The notes beneath the pieces are model-generated. The model saw only the letters and a list, made by a program, of their open reading frames with translations. It ran no database searches and was not told the origin of the DNA. The position numbers and the translations under genes were made by a program. From an uncultured Gemmiger sp. (GTDB lineage: Bacteria; Bacillota; Clostridia; Oscillospirales; Ruminococcaceae), in the NCBI GenBank assembly GCA_944382805.1, contig CALWNS010000080.1, forward strand, positions 1 through 11,611: a DNA stretch of 11,611 nt. Reading direction: 5' to 3'. Of this stretch, positions 1 to 5,938 are shown one piece after another; the first letter of the stretch is position 1, and each line of letters begins with the position of its first letter.

Positions 1-2
1 CG

Positions 3-902
3 CCGGAGGTCATCAACGCCATCCGCGAGCTCAGCCCCCTGGCGCCGCTGCACAACCCGGCCGGCATCCTGGGTATCGAAGCCGCGCGCAAGGTGTTTGG
101 CGATATCCCCAACGTGGCCGTGTTCGATACTTCGTTCCACAGCACCATGCCGCCCAAGGCTTATATGTACGCCATCCCCTATGAATATTACGAGAAGTAC
201 GGCGTGCGCCGCTACGGCTTCCACGGCACCAGCCACAAATATGTCAGCCACCGTGCGGCCGAGTTCCTGGACGAGCCGATCGAGCGGCTGAAGCTTATCA
301 CCTGCCACCTGGGCAACGGTTCCTCCATCGCGGCGGTGGACCAGGGCCGCGTGGTGGATACCTCGATGGGCATGACCCCGCTGGCCGGCCTGATGATGGG
401 CACCCGCTGCGGCGACCTGGACCCCTCGGTGGTCAACTATCTGAAATATACGCTGAACATCACCGGCCACCAGCTGGATGAGATCCTGAACAAGAAGTCC
501 GGCCTGCTGGGCATTTCCGGCGTTTCCAGCGACAAGCGCGATGTGGAAAAAGCCGCCAAAGAGGGCAACCCGCGCGCCCAGCTGGCCAGCGATATGCTGA
601 ACTACCAGATCAAAAAGACCATCGGCAGCTACATTGCCGCCATGGGCGGCGTGGACGCCATCATCTTTACCGGCGGCCTTGGCGAACACGACGCCGACTC
701 CCGCGCCAAGATCTGCCACCATATGGATTGGCTGGGCATCCGCATCGACACCGACAAAAACCGCGATGCGCACAACCAGCACAAGGACGTGGTGGAGATC
801 ACCGCCTGGGGCGCGCGCGTGCGCACGCTGGTCATCGAGACCAACGAGGAGCTGATGATCGCGCGCGACACCAAAGAGGTCCTGGACCATCAGCCCGCCT
901 GA
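3..902 (+). CDS. ackA: Acetate kinase, 5'-truncated by window edge
   Basis: Acetate kinase interconverts acetyl phosphate plus ADP and acetate plus ATP, the substrate-level ATP step of acetate fermentation in the cytoplasm. The visible 299 residues are the C-terminal three quarters of a protein that is usually about 400 aa. The frame is open to the left edge and begins PEVINAIRELSPLAPLHNP, so the GTG at 93 (codon for V of KVFGD) is internal and not a start. Seen in order: the acetokinase signature RRYGFHGTSHKYVS (catalytic His in GFHG), the nucleotide-binding CHLGNGSS, DTSMGMTPLAGLMMGTRCGDLDP (with the catalytic Arg), FTGGLGEH, and the C-terminal TNEELMIARDT carrying the metal-binding Glu. 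All key residues in this part are intact. A strong terminator follows 22 bp after the TGA, so this is the last gene of its transcript. The phosphotransacetylase gene (pta), a common upstream partner, would be outside the window. Confidence 0.97.
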   Translation, partial: PEVINAIRELSPLAPLHNPAGILGIEAARKVFGDIPNVAVFDTSFHSTMPPKAYMYAIPYEYYEKYGVRRYGFHGTSHKYVSHRAAEFLDEPIERLKLITCHLGNGSSIAAVDQGRVVDTSMGMTPLAGLMMGTRCGDLDPSVVNYLKYTLNITGHQLDEILNKKSGLLGISGVSSDKRDVEKAAKEGNPRAQLASDMLNYQIKKTIGSYIAAMGGVDAIIFTGGLGEHDADSRAKICHHMDWLGIRIDTDKNRDAHNQHKDVVEITAWGARVRTLVIETNEELMIARDTKEVLDHQPA

Positions 903-924
903 GGGCCGCCGATCCAATGCACAT

Positions 925-958
925 AAAAATTCCCGGCACCTGCGTACCGGGAATTTTT
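925..958. terminator. Bidirectional intrinsic terminator between ackA and the exonuclease gene
   Basis: A perfect 12-bp inverted repeat (925-936 pairs with 947-958) encloses a 10-nt loop. The stem has a CCGG core closed by AAAAATT on one side and AATTTTT on the other, so either strand gives a GC-containing hairpin followed by a U run. It sits 22 bp after the ackA stop and 25 bp beyond the stop of the convergent gene ending at 984, as expected for a terminator shared by two converging transcripts. Confidence 0.9.
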
Positions 959-983
959 ATGCTTTATGGCGCGGCAAAGCCCT

Positions 984-1961
984 TTATTTGCCGGTTTCTT
1001 CGGCGGCGTTCTCCGCTTCGGCCCGGCGGCGCATCCGTTCGCGCTGGGCGGCTTCCAGCCGTTTCCAGCGCGCATAGGCGCTGGGGCGCACCGTCTCGGT
1101 GCAGCGGGCAAAGTTCCAATGCAGACCGTCCCTGCGCGAGAGTTTGAACCGCACGAACCACGGCCCGTGCTGCGGGCAGCAGGCTTCGGTATAATAGCCG
1201 GTGTTGCCGCGCTTTAACCAGATATCGCCCAGCCGCAGCGGCGCGCCGCAGGCGGGGCAGGCCGGCGTGCAGAGCGCCGGGTCGGTTTTATAAGCGTCAT
1301 GCTCCATCAGGCCGAACCAGGTGCGCACATCGTGGTATTCGGCGTCCGGGTCGGTCAGCAGGGCTTCTTTCAGCAGTTCCTCCTCGCTGGGGTAGGCAGC
1401 CAGGCCCTCTGCCAGCGGCAGCTTGCGGCAGACCTTGACCGTATACAGCGCATCGTCCAGCGCGTTGTGGAAGGGGTCCTCCTTGGGGATGCCCAGGCGG
1501 TCCACCACGCTTTCCAGCGTCATGCCCTCCCCTTCCTTGCGCGGGTAGGCCTGCAAAAACAGGCGCTGCAGATCGTACCAGCGCCGGGGCCAGCGCTCGT
1601 CCAGCCCGTACAGGAACAGGTTCTGCTTGAGCACCGGCACATCGTCCAGGCCCCATTCGGCAAATTCGGCATCCGGGCCGGCCCAGCGCATGAAGCGGGC
1701 CAGCCCCTCGGCAATGGGCACACCGGCGTCCAGCTCGCCCTGCGTCATGCCGGTCACTTTTGCGATGTGGCGCTGCAATTTCCGGAAAATACGCGGGCGC
1801 AGGGTCATTTCGAAGGTATCCAGCACTTCGGCCCGCTCGTTGATGCGCACGGCGCCGATCTGGATGATCTCCCCGCGCAAAACCAGCTCCGCGCCGTGAT
1901 AGCGGAAAGTTTTGGGCTGGTAGCCAATATTCCATTCCAGGTCAAATACGATCAGGTTCAT
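984..1961 (-). CDS. DEDDh 3'-5' exonuclease with C-terminal zinc-ribbon-like region
   Basis: A 325-aa exonuclease of the DnaQ-like/ERI-1-like DEDDh superfamily, predicted to remove 3' nucleotides from DNA or RNA with two metal ions. ExoI is VFDLEW with D7 and E9; ExoII is around FAEWGLDD (D106 or D107); ExoIII is HNALDDA with H165 and D170, so all catalytic residues are present. The exonuclease domain spans about residues 1-185. The remaining 140 residues are extra: C231, C235, C238 and then C261, C262, H265 (CCPQH) look like a zinc ribbon, followed by a basic, Arg/Glu-rich helical end (about 295-325). The ATG at 1961 overlaps the TGA of the upstream HAD gene (ATGA), and GGGAGG lies about 8 nt before it, so translational coupling is likely. 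The closest general relatives by motif are KapD/ERI-1-type exonucleases; the natural substrate cannot be told from sequence. Confidence 0.88.
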   Translation of the reverse strand: MNLIVFDLEWNIGYQPKTFRYHGAELVLRGEIIQIGAVRINERAEVLDTFEMTLRPRIFRKLQRHIAKVTGMTQGELDAGVPIAEGLARFMRWAGPDAEFAEWGLDDVPVLKQNLFLYGLDERWPRRWYDLQRLFLQAYPRKEGEGMTLESVVDRLGIPKEDPFHNALDDALYTVKVCRKLPLAEGLAAYPSEEELLKEALLTDPDAEYHDVRTWFGLMEHDAYKTDPALCTPACPACGAPLRLGDIWLKRGNTGYYTEACCPQHGPWFVRFKLSRRDGLHWNFARCTETVRPSAYARWKRLEAAQRERMRRRAEAENAAEETGK

Positions 1962-2785
1962 CCGTTGCCCTCCCGGCCCAAGATATAGGTTTCAACGGCC
2001 AGGCCGACCCCGTCGTGGTCGTTATCGGCCGTAACCACATCGGCCGCCGCCTTGACCGGCGGCACGGCGTTGCCCATGGCAACGCCCAGCCCGGCAAATT
2101 CGATCATAGGCAGGTCGTTCCAACCGTCGCCGCAGGCCATCAGGCTCTCGCGCGGCAGATCCAGGGCCTTGAGCAGCTTGGCCAGCGAGGCCGATTTTTC
2201 GACCCCCAGCGGCATCGTCTCGATAAAGAACGGCTGGGAGCGGTAGATCGACAGGCGGCCGGCAAACTCCTGCTGCATAAGCTCCTCCACGTGCGGCATA
2301 TCCACGGGGTCGCCCACCAGCAGCAGCTTATTGATCGGCCAGGTGATCTCCCTGGGCAGGTCCGGCACGCCCCGCACCGGGATGTTGTTGATGCGGGCTT
2401 CCTCCTGCACATAGGGGTTGTCCGGCTGCTCGGTCACGATCCCGTTCGCGTCATAGGTCAGCGCCACCACGTTCCAGTAACGGGCATAGGTACACACCGT
2501 TTCGACCAGGTCGGCCGGGAACTCGTGCTGTACCAGCACCTGCTGCGTGCGGCAGTCGATGATCTTGCCGCCGTTGTAGCTCAGGATACAGCCGCCGCTC
2601 TTTTCCAGCTGCAGCTGGTCCGCCAGCGGCCGGATGCCGACGGTCGGCCGCCCGCTGGCCAGCACGATGCGCACGCCTGCCTGCGCCGCCTGCTGCAAGG
2701 CCGCCAGCGTGCGCGGCGTAATGCGCTTTTCGCTGTTGGTCAGCGTGCCGTCCAGGTCCAGCGCCAATACTTTATACTGCGTCAT
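1958..2785 (-). CDS. Cof-type HAD-superfamily (IIB) phosphatase
   Basis: A 275-aa cytoplasmic phosphatase of the Cof/YidA type, predicted to hydrolyse sugar phosphates, nucleotides or flavin-type phosphates with Mg2+. HAD motif I is LALDLDGTLTNS (nucleophile D10, acid/base D12); motif II is VLASGRP (S44); motif III Lys is K197 in GVEKSASL; motif IV is GDGWNDLPMI (D220, D224). A C2-type cap lies between about residues 85 and 190. Length matches the family (about 270 aa). The frame stays open for 38 codons upstream to another ATG at 2899. I chose the ATG at 2785 because AAAGGAG lies 8 nt before it, the HAD fold starts directly after it, and the upstream stretch contains a hairpin and a promoter. 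It is first in a two-gene operon with the exonuclease. Substrate unknown. Confidence 0.93.
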   Translation of the reverse strand: MTQYKVLALDLDGTLTNSEKRITPRTLAALQQAAQAGVRIVLASGRPTVGIRPLADQLQLEKSGGCILSYNGGKIIDCRTQQVLVQHEFPADLVETVCTYARYWNVVALTYDANGIVTEQPDNPYVQEEARINNIPVRGVPDLPREITWPINKLLLVGDPVDMPHVEELMQQEFAGRLSIYRSQPFFIETMPLGVEKSASLAKLLKALDLPRESLMACGDGWNDLPMIEFAGLGVAMGNAVPPVKAAADVVTADNDHDGVGLAVETYILGREGNG

Positions 2786-2793
2786 GGTTGCCG

Positions 2794-2800
2794 CTCCTTT
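2794..2800 (-). promoter_or_regulatory. Ribosome binding site fixing the HAD phosphatase start
   Basis: On the - strand this reads AAAGGAG, 8 nt before the ATG at 2785. It favours that start over the in-frame ATG at 2899. Confidence 0.8.
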
Positions 2801-2824
2801 GCCATGGGATTCCTGTCTGCCCCT

Positions 2825-2853
2825 ATTGTACCGTAAAGCGGGCCGGTATGCAA
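2825..2853 (-). promoter_or_regulatory. Probable promoter of the HAD phosphatase-exonuclease operon
   Basis: The -10 box TACAAT (2825-2830, 5 of 6 consensus bases) lies 17 bp from a weak -35 box TTGCAT (2848-2853). Transcription would start near 2818, giving a leader of about 33 nt before the start codon at 2785. The -35 box directly abuts the terminator-like hairpin at 2854-2885. Confidence 0.6.
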
Positions 2854-2885
2854 GAGCCGCCCCGGCTGTATGGCCGGGGCGGCTC
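2854..2885 (-). terminator. GC-rich hairpin, likely terminator of the lectin gene
   Basis: A perfect 13-bp, almost all G/C stem (2854-2866 with 2873-2885) with a 6-nt loop lies 50 bp beyond the stop of the lectin gene. The bases that follow on the - strand are TTGCAT, so the U run is poor. It may act as a Rho-independent terminator of moderate strength or mainly protect the 3' end. It also separates the lectin transcript from the next promoter. Confidence 0.6.
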
Positions 2886-2935
2886 GATCGGACGAACACA
2901 TAATTGCTGGGGCAAGGCGCGTTTTGCGCCGCGGC

Positions 2936-3778
2936 TCACTTCGCGCTCTTCTTGGCGGCGGGAGCCTTTTTAGCCGACGGCTTTTTGGCAGCCGGCTTCT
3001 GGGCGGCAGCCGGGGCCTCCTTCACGGCAGGCTTGGCGGCGGGCTTAACCTCGGCCGGTTTGGCCGGCGCCGCAGCGGGAGCGGCAGGCTTGGCAGCCTC
3101 CGCTTTGGCAGCAGCCGCGGGCTTGGCGGCCGGCTTAGCGGTTTCGGCCTTGGCCTCTTTCTTGGCGGCCGGCTTTTTGGCAGCCGGGGCTTTCTTGGCG
3201 GCGGGAGCCTTCGCTTCCGCCTTCTTCTCGGCCTTGGGTTCTTCCGCCGCAGCGGCCTTGGCCGTGTCCTCCGCCTTCGCTTTGGCGGCGGCCGCCTTGG
3301 CGCTGACCTTGGGCTTGCGGGTCACTTCGGCAATGGTCCAGTACTGGTTATCGCCGTTCACGTCCGCCCAGATCTGCAGGCCGGCGCCGTTGGCGGTGTC
3401 CATGCCGACTACGTCCAGGCACTTGCCGGCCAGGTTCGATTTGATCTTCACGCGGCCGTCGTTGCCCGGCTCCACGATCCACAGCTGGCTGCTGGCCGGC
3501 GCGCCCTCCCACTGGTGGACAGCCGTACCGTCGCAGACGCCGCCCTGGTACAGGTCGAGCATTTTGCCGGTAAAGCGGTTGCGGATTCGGTACACGCCCT
3601 CGCCCGCGCGGACAAAGCCCCACTGCTGCCATTCGGCGTTGGCGTTGTCCCACAGCTGGATGCGGGCGCCGTTGTCCGTGTTATAGTCAGCGACCTCCAC
3701 GACCTTGCCGTTGGCGGCGCTGATGGTATAAAACTTATCCTCTTTGATCACAGTCTGAGCAACTTTCTTTGCTGCCAT
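2936..3778 (-). CDS. Ricin-B-type lectin fused to a Lys/Ala/Pro-rich histone H1-like tail
   Basis: A 280-aa two-part protein. Residues about 12-152 form a ricin-B beta-trefoil (carbohydrate-binding family 13 type) with three repeats, each ending in a QxW motif: QQW (51-53), QLW (98-100), QYW (145-147). Residues about 153-280 are low-complexity, almost only Ala, Lys, Pro and some Glu, with repeated AAKKP, APAAKK and AAKPA units, strongly basic towards the end, like histone H1 tails and the PAKKA tails of some bacterial nucleoid proteins. No signal peptide or membrane segment is visible: the N-terminus is MAAKKVAQTVIKEDKFYTI. The start has an excellent AGGAGGGG site 7 nt upstream, and a near-consensus promoter precedes it. 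It is a single-gene unit. The beta-trefoil call is firm. Whether it binds sugar, nucleic acid or a protein partner, and whether it stays in the cytoplasm, is open. Confidence 0.9.
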   Translation of the reverse strand: MAAKKVAQTVIKEDKFYTISAANGKVVEVADYNTDNGARIQLWDNANAEWQQWGFVRAGEGVYRIRNRFTGKMLDLYQGGVCDGTAVHQWEGAPASSQLWIVEPGNDGRVKIKSNLAGKCLDVVGMDTANGAGLQIWADVNGDNQYWTIAEVTRKPKVSAKAAAAKAKAEDTAKAAAAEEPKAEKKAEAKAPAAKKAPAAKKPAAKKEAKAETAKPAAKPAAAAKAEAAKPAAPAAAPAKPAEVKPAAKPAVKEAPAAAQKPAAKKPSAKKAPAAKKSAK

Positions 3779-3785
3779 TTGGATA

Positions 3786-3793
3786 CCCCTCCT
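3786..3793 (-). promoter_or_regulatory. Strong ribosome binding site of the lectin gene
   Basis: Reads AGGAGGGG on the - strand, 7 nt before the ATG at 3778, which is near-ideal complementarity and spacing. With the near-perfect promoter it suggests high expression. Confidence 0.85.
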
Positions 3794-3820
3794 GAAAGGT
3801 ATTACACATATTTGGCTGCC

Positions 3821-3880
3821 GGCGCGTTCCCGCGCCTTTCTTCCTCAGCAGTCATGGTCCGGGGCGGCAAATGCCGTCCC
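3821..3880 (-). promoter_or_regulatory. Structured 5' leader of the lectin mRNA (two hairpins)
   Basis: The leader from about 3883 to 3779 contains two compact GC-rich hairpins. The first, 3861-3880, has a 9-bp stem with one G-U type mismatch and a 2-nt loop. The second, 3821-3836, has a perfect 6-bp stem (GGCGCG/CGCGCC) and a GGAA tetraloop. The ribosome binding site at 3786-3793 stays outside both. No known riboswitch class is recognised. The hairpins may stabilise the mRNA or serve in control. Confidence 0.5.
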
Positions 3881-3889
3881 TATGTGCTT

Positions 3890-3918
3890 ATTATAACCAT
3901 ATTTTCCCAATTCGTCAA
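3890..3918 (-). promoter_or_regulatory. Near-consensus promoter of the lectin gene
   Basis: The -35 box TTGACG (3913-3918, 5 of 6) and a perfect -10 box TATAAT (3890-3895) are separated by exactly 17 bp in an AT-rich segment. Predicted start near 3883, giving a leader of about 105 nt. It lies directly downstream of the ABC operon terminator. Confidence 0.88.
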
Positions 3919-3958
3919 GTTATATACATTGTATCGCCTATTTAACAGCAAGTTGTAC

Positions 3959-3991
3959 AAAAAAAGCCGGGATGGCGAAAACCATCCCGGC
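3959..3991 (-). terminator. Intrinsic terminator of the marR-ABC exporter operon
   Basis: A perfect 10-bp stem (3966-3975 with 3982-3991) with a 6-nt loop is followed on the - strand by seven U residues (3959-3965). It starts 15 bp after the stop at 4007. A second copy of the proximal arm (GCCGGGAT on the - strand) at 3995-4002 lies between the stop and the hairpin and could pair with the same distal arm to form an alternative, longer-looped stem. Confidence 0.93.
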
Positions 3992-4006
3992 AATATCCCG
4001 GCATTT

Positions 4007-5938
4007 TTAAGAGTTTTCTGCAAAATTGCCCGTATACAGGCGGTAGTAGCGGCCTTTCTGCGCAATAAGCTCATCGTGCGTGCCGCGCTCGATAATACGG
4101 CCCAGCTCCAATACCATGATGCAGTCGGAGTTGCGGACCGTGGACAGGCGGTGAGCGATGACGAACGTGGTGCGCCCGTACATCAGGCCGTCCATGCCCT
4201 GCTGCACCAGGCTCTCGGTGCGGGTATCGATGGAGGAGGTCGCCTCGTCCAGGATCAGCACCGGCGGGTCGGCTACCGCCGCACGGGCGATGGCCAGCAG
4301 CTGGCGCTGGCCCTGGCTCAGGTTGGTGCCGTCGCCGGTCAGCATCGTGTTAAAGCCGTCCGGCAGGCGGCGGATGAACAGCTCGGCGTTGGCCAGGCGG
4401 GCCGCCGCACGGCATTCCTCGTCGCTCGCGCTCAAGCGGCCGTAACGGATGTTCTCCATAACGGTGCCGGTGAACAGGTGGGTATCCTGCAGCACGATGC
4501 CCAGCGAGGAGCGCAGGTCGTCCTTTTTGATCTTTTTGATATCCAGGCCGTCATACAGGATCACGCCCTTTTGGATATCATAGAAGCGGTTGATCAGGTT
4601 GGTGATGGTCGTTTTGCCCGCGCCGGTGGAGCCGACAAACGCGATCTTCTGGCCCGGACGGCCGTACAGGTTGATGTCGTGCAGCACGATCTTTTCCGGG
4701 TCGTAGCCAAAATCAACATCCTTAAAGACGATATCGCCTTTAAGTTCCACATACCGCGGCGCGGCGCCGTTTTCGCCGGGGACCTTCCAGGCCCACAGGC
4801 CGGTGCGCTCGTTGGTTTCGGTGATGCTGTCGTTGCTTTCGCGCTTGGCGTTGACCAGCGTGATGTCGCCCTCGTCGATCTCCGGCTGTTCGTCCAGCAT
4901 CTCAAAAATGCGCTGGCCGCCGGCCAGAGCCATAACGATGGAGTTGAACTGCATCGAGATCTGGTTGATGGGCTGGTTGAAGCTGCGGTTGAAGGTCAGG
5001 AAGCTGGCCAGCTTGCCCAGCGTCAGGCCGGTCACGCCGGACAGCGCCAGCATACCGCCCACGATGGCGCACAGCACGTAGCTCAGGTTGCCGAGCTGGC
5101 CGTTGATGGGCATGGCGACCAGAGAATAGGTGTTGGCGCGGTTGGCGCTGTGGTACAGGTCGTCGTTGAGCTGGTCGAACTCCTCGATGGCCTTTTCCTC
5201 ATGGCAGAACACCTTGATGACCTTCTGGCCGTTCATCATCTCTTCGATATAGCCGTTGACGCGGCCCAGCTCGCGCTGCTGGTCGATGAAGTAACGGCCG
5301 GAATTGCCCACAAAGTAGCGGCTGCACAGCAGCATGACCGCGACCATGACCAGGGTGAGGATGGTCAGCGGCACGCTGAGCGAGATCATGGAGACCAGCA
5401 CACTGATGATCGTGATCAGGCAGTTGACCATCTGCGGGATGCTCTGGCTGACCACCTGGCGCAGCGTGTCGATATCGTTGGTGTACACCGACATGATATC
5501 GCCGTGGGCGCGGGTGTCAAAGTATTTGATGGGCAGCGTCTGCATATGGGTGAACAGCTCGTCGCGCATCTGCTTCATGGTGCCCTGGGTCAGGTACGCC
5601 ATCAGGCGCGCCTGCACAAAAGCGGCGCAGATGCCGACGCCGTAAAACGCGGCGGTGCGCAGGATCGCGAACAGCAGGCCGGAAAAGTCGTTGCTGTTCT
5701 CATTGAGCAACGGCATGATATAGCCGTCGATCAGCGTCTGCATAAACAAGGTGCCTTGTACGTTGGCAAACACGCTGACAAAAATGCAGACCAGCGCCAC
5801 GATGACATGGACCGCGTACTTTTTCATTACATAGTCCATGATGCGCTTGAGGATCTTGCCCGGGTTTTTGACCTTGGGGCGGGGGCCCTGCTGGCGGCCG
5901 CGGCCGACATTGACAACTTTCGCTTTTTCTTCCGCCAT
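4007..5938 (-). CDS. ABC exporter half-transporter, catalytic-site subunit (643 aa)
   Basis: An integral-membrane half-transporter with fused permease and ATPase, predicted to pump drugs, lipids or peptides outward as a heterodimer with the upstream gene product. A basic N-terminal extension (about residues 1-38) precedes six membrane segments (about 40-345). A linker insert of about 40 residues (360-400), as in BmrD/YheH-type subunits, leads to the ATPase domain. Walker A is GSTGAGKTT (436-444), Q-loop Q484, signature LSQGQ (540-544, Gly replaced by Gln), Walker B LILDE with D564 and the catalytic E565, D-loop SSID, switch His H596 in IAHR. So its Walker A/B and switch His are complete but its signature is not canonical. 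Its ATG overlaps the stop of the preceding gene by one base (TAATG), with AAAGGGG about 10 nt upstream. A terminator follows immediately. Substrate unknown. Confidence 0.94.
   Translation of the reverse strand: MAEEKAKVVNVGRGRQQGPRPKVKNPGKILKRIMDYVMKKYAVHVIVALVCIFVSVFANVQGTLFMQTLIDGYIMPLLNENSNDFSGLLFAILRTAAFYGVGICAAFVQARLMAYLTQGTMKQMRDELFTHMQTLPIKYFDTRAHGDIMSVYTNDIDTLRQVVSQSIPQMVNCLITIISVLVSMISLSVPLTILTLVMVAVMLLCSRYFVGNSGRYFIDQQRELGRVNGYIEEMMNGQKVIKVFCHEEKAIEEFDQLNDDLYHSANRANTYSLVAMPINGQLGNLSYVLCAIVGGMLALSGVTGLTLGKLASFLTFNRSFNQPINQISMQFNSIVMALAGGQRIFEMLDEQPEIDEGDITLVNAKRESNDSITETNERTGLWAWKVPGENGAAPRYVELKGDIVFKDVDFGYDPEKIVLHDINLYGRPGQKIAFVGSTGAGKTTITNLINRFYDIQKGVILYDGLDIKKIKKDDLRSSLGIVLQDTHLFTGTVMENIRYGRLSASDEECRAAARLANAELFIRRLPDGFNTMLTGDGTNLSQGQRQLLAIARAAVADPPVLILDEATSSIDTRTESLVQQGMDGLMYGRTTFVIAHRLSTVRNSDCIMVLELGRIIERGTHDELIAQKGRYYRLYTGNFAENS

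Noticed and set aside
93..95. GTG at 93 as the acetate kinase start
   Set aside because: The same frame continues to the left edge with typical AckA sequence before it, so the gene is truncated by the window and this codon is internal.
1299..1988. 229-codon + strand frame, and the 273-codon one at 2015-2836
   Set aside because: Mirror frames of the exonuclease and HAD genes, whose catalytic motifs are intact on the - strand.
2786..2899. 38-codon N-terminal extension of the HAD phosphatase
   Set aside because: The stretch contains the operon promoter and the ribosome binding site for the ATG at 2785. It has no similarity to the HAD fold and would place the promoter inside the gene.
2960..3310. 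Repetitive DNA in the lectin tail as a CRISPR-like or mobile repeat
   Set aside because: The repeats are short, irregular and in frame, and are explained by low-complexity Ala/Lys/Pro coding. No regular spacers are present.
3821..3880. Known riboswitch in the lectin leader
   Set aside because: Only two simple hairpins are seen, with no conserved junction or core motif of a class I recognise and no terminator/antiterminator pair.
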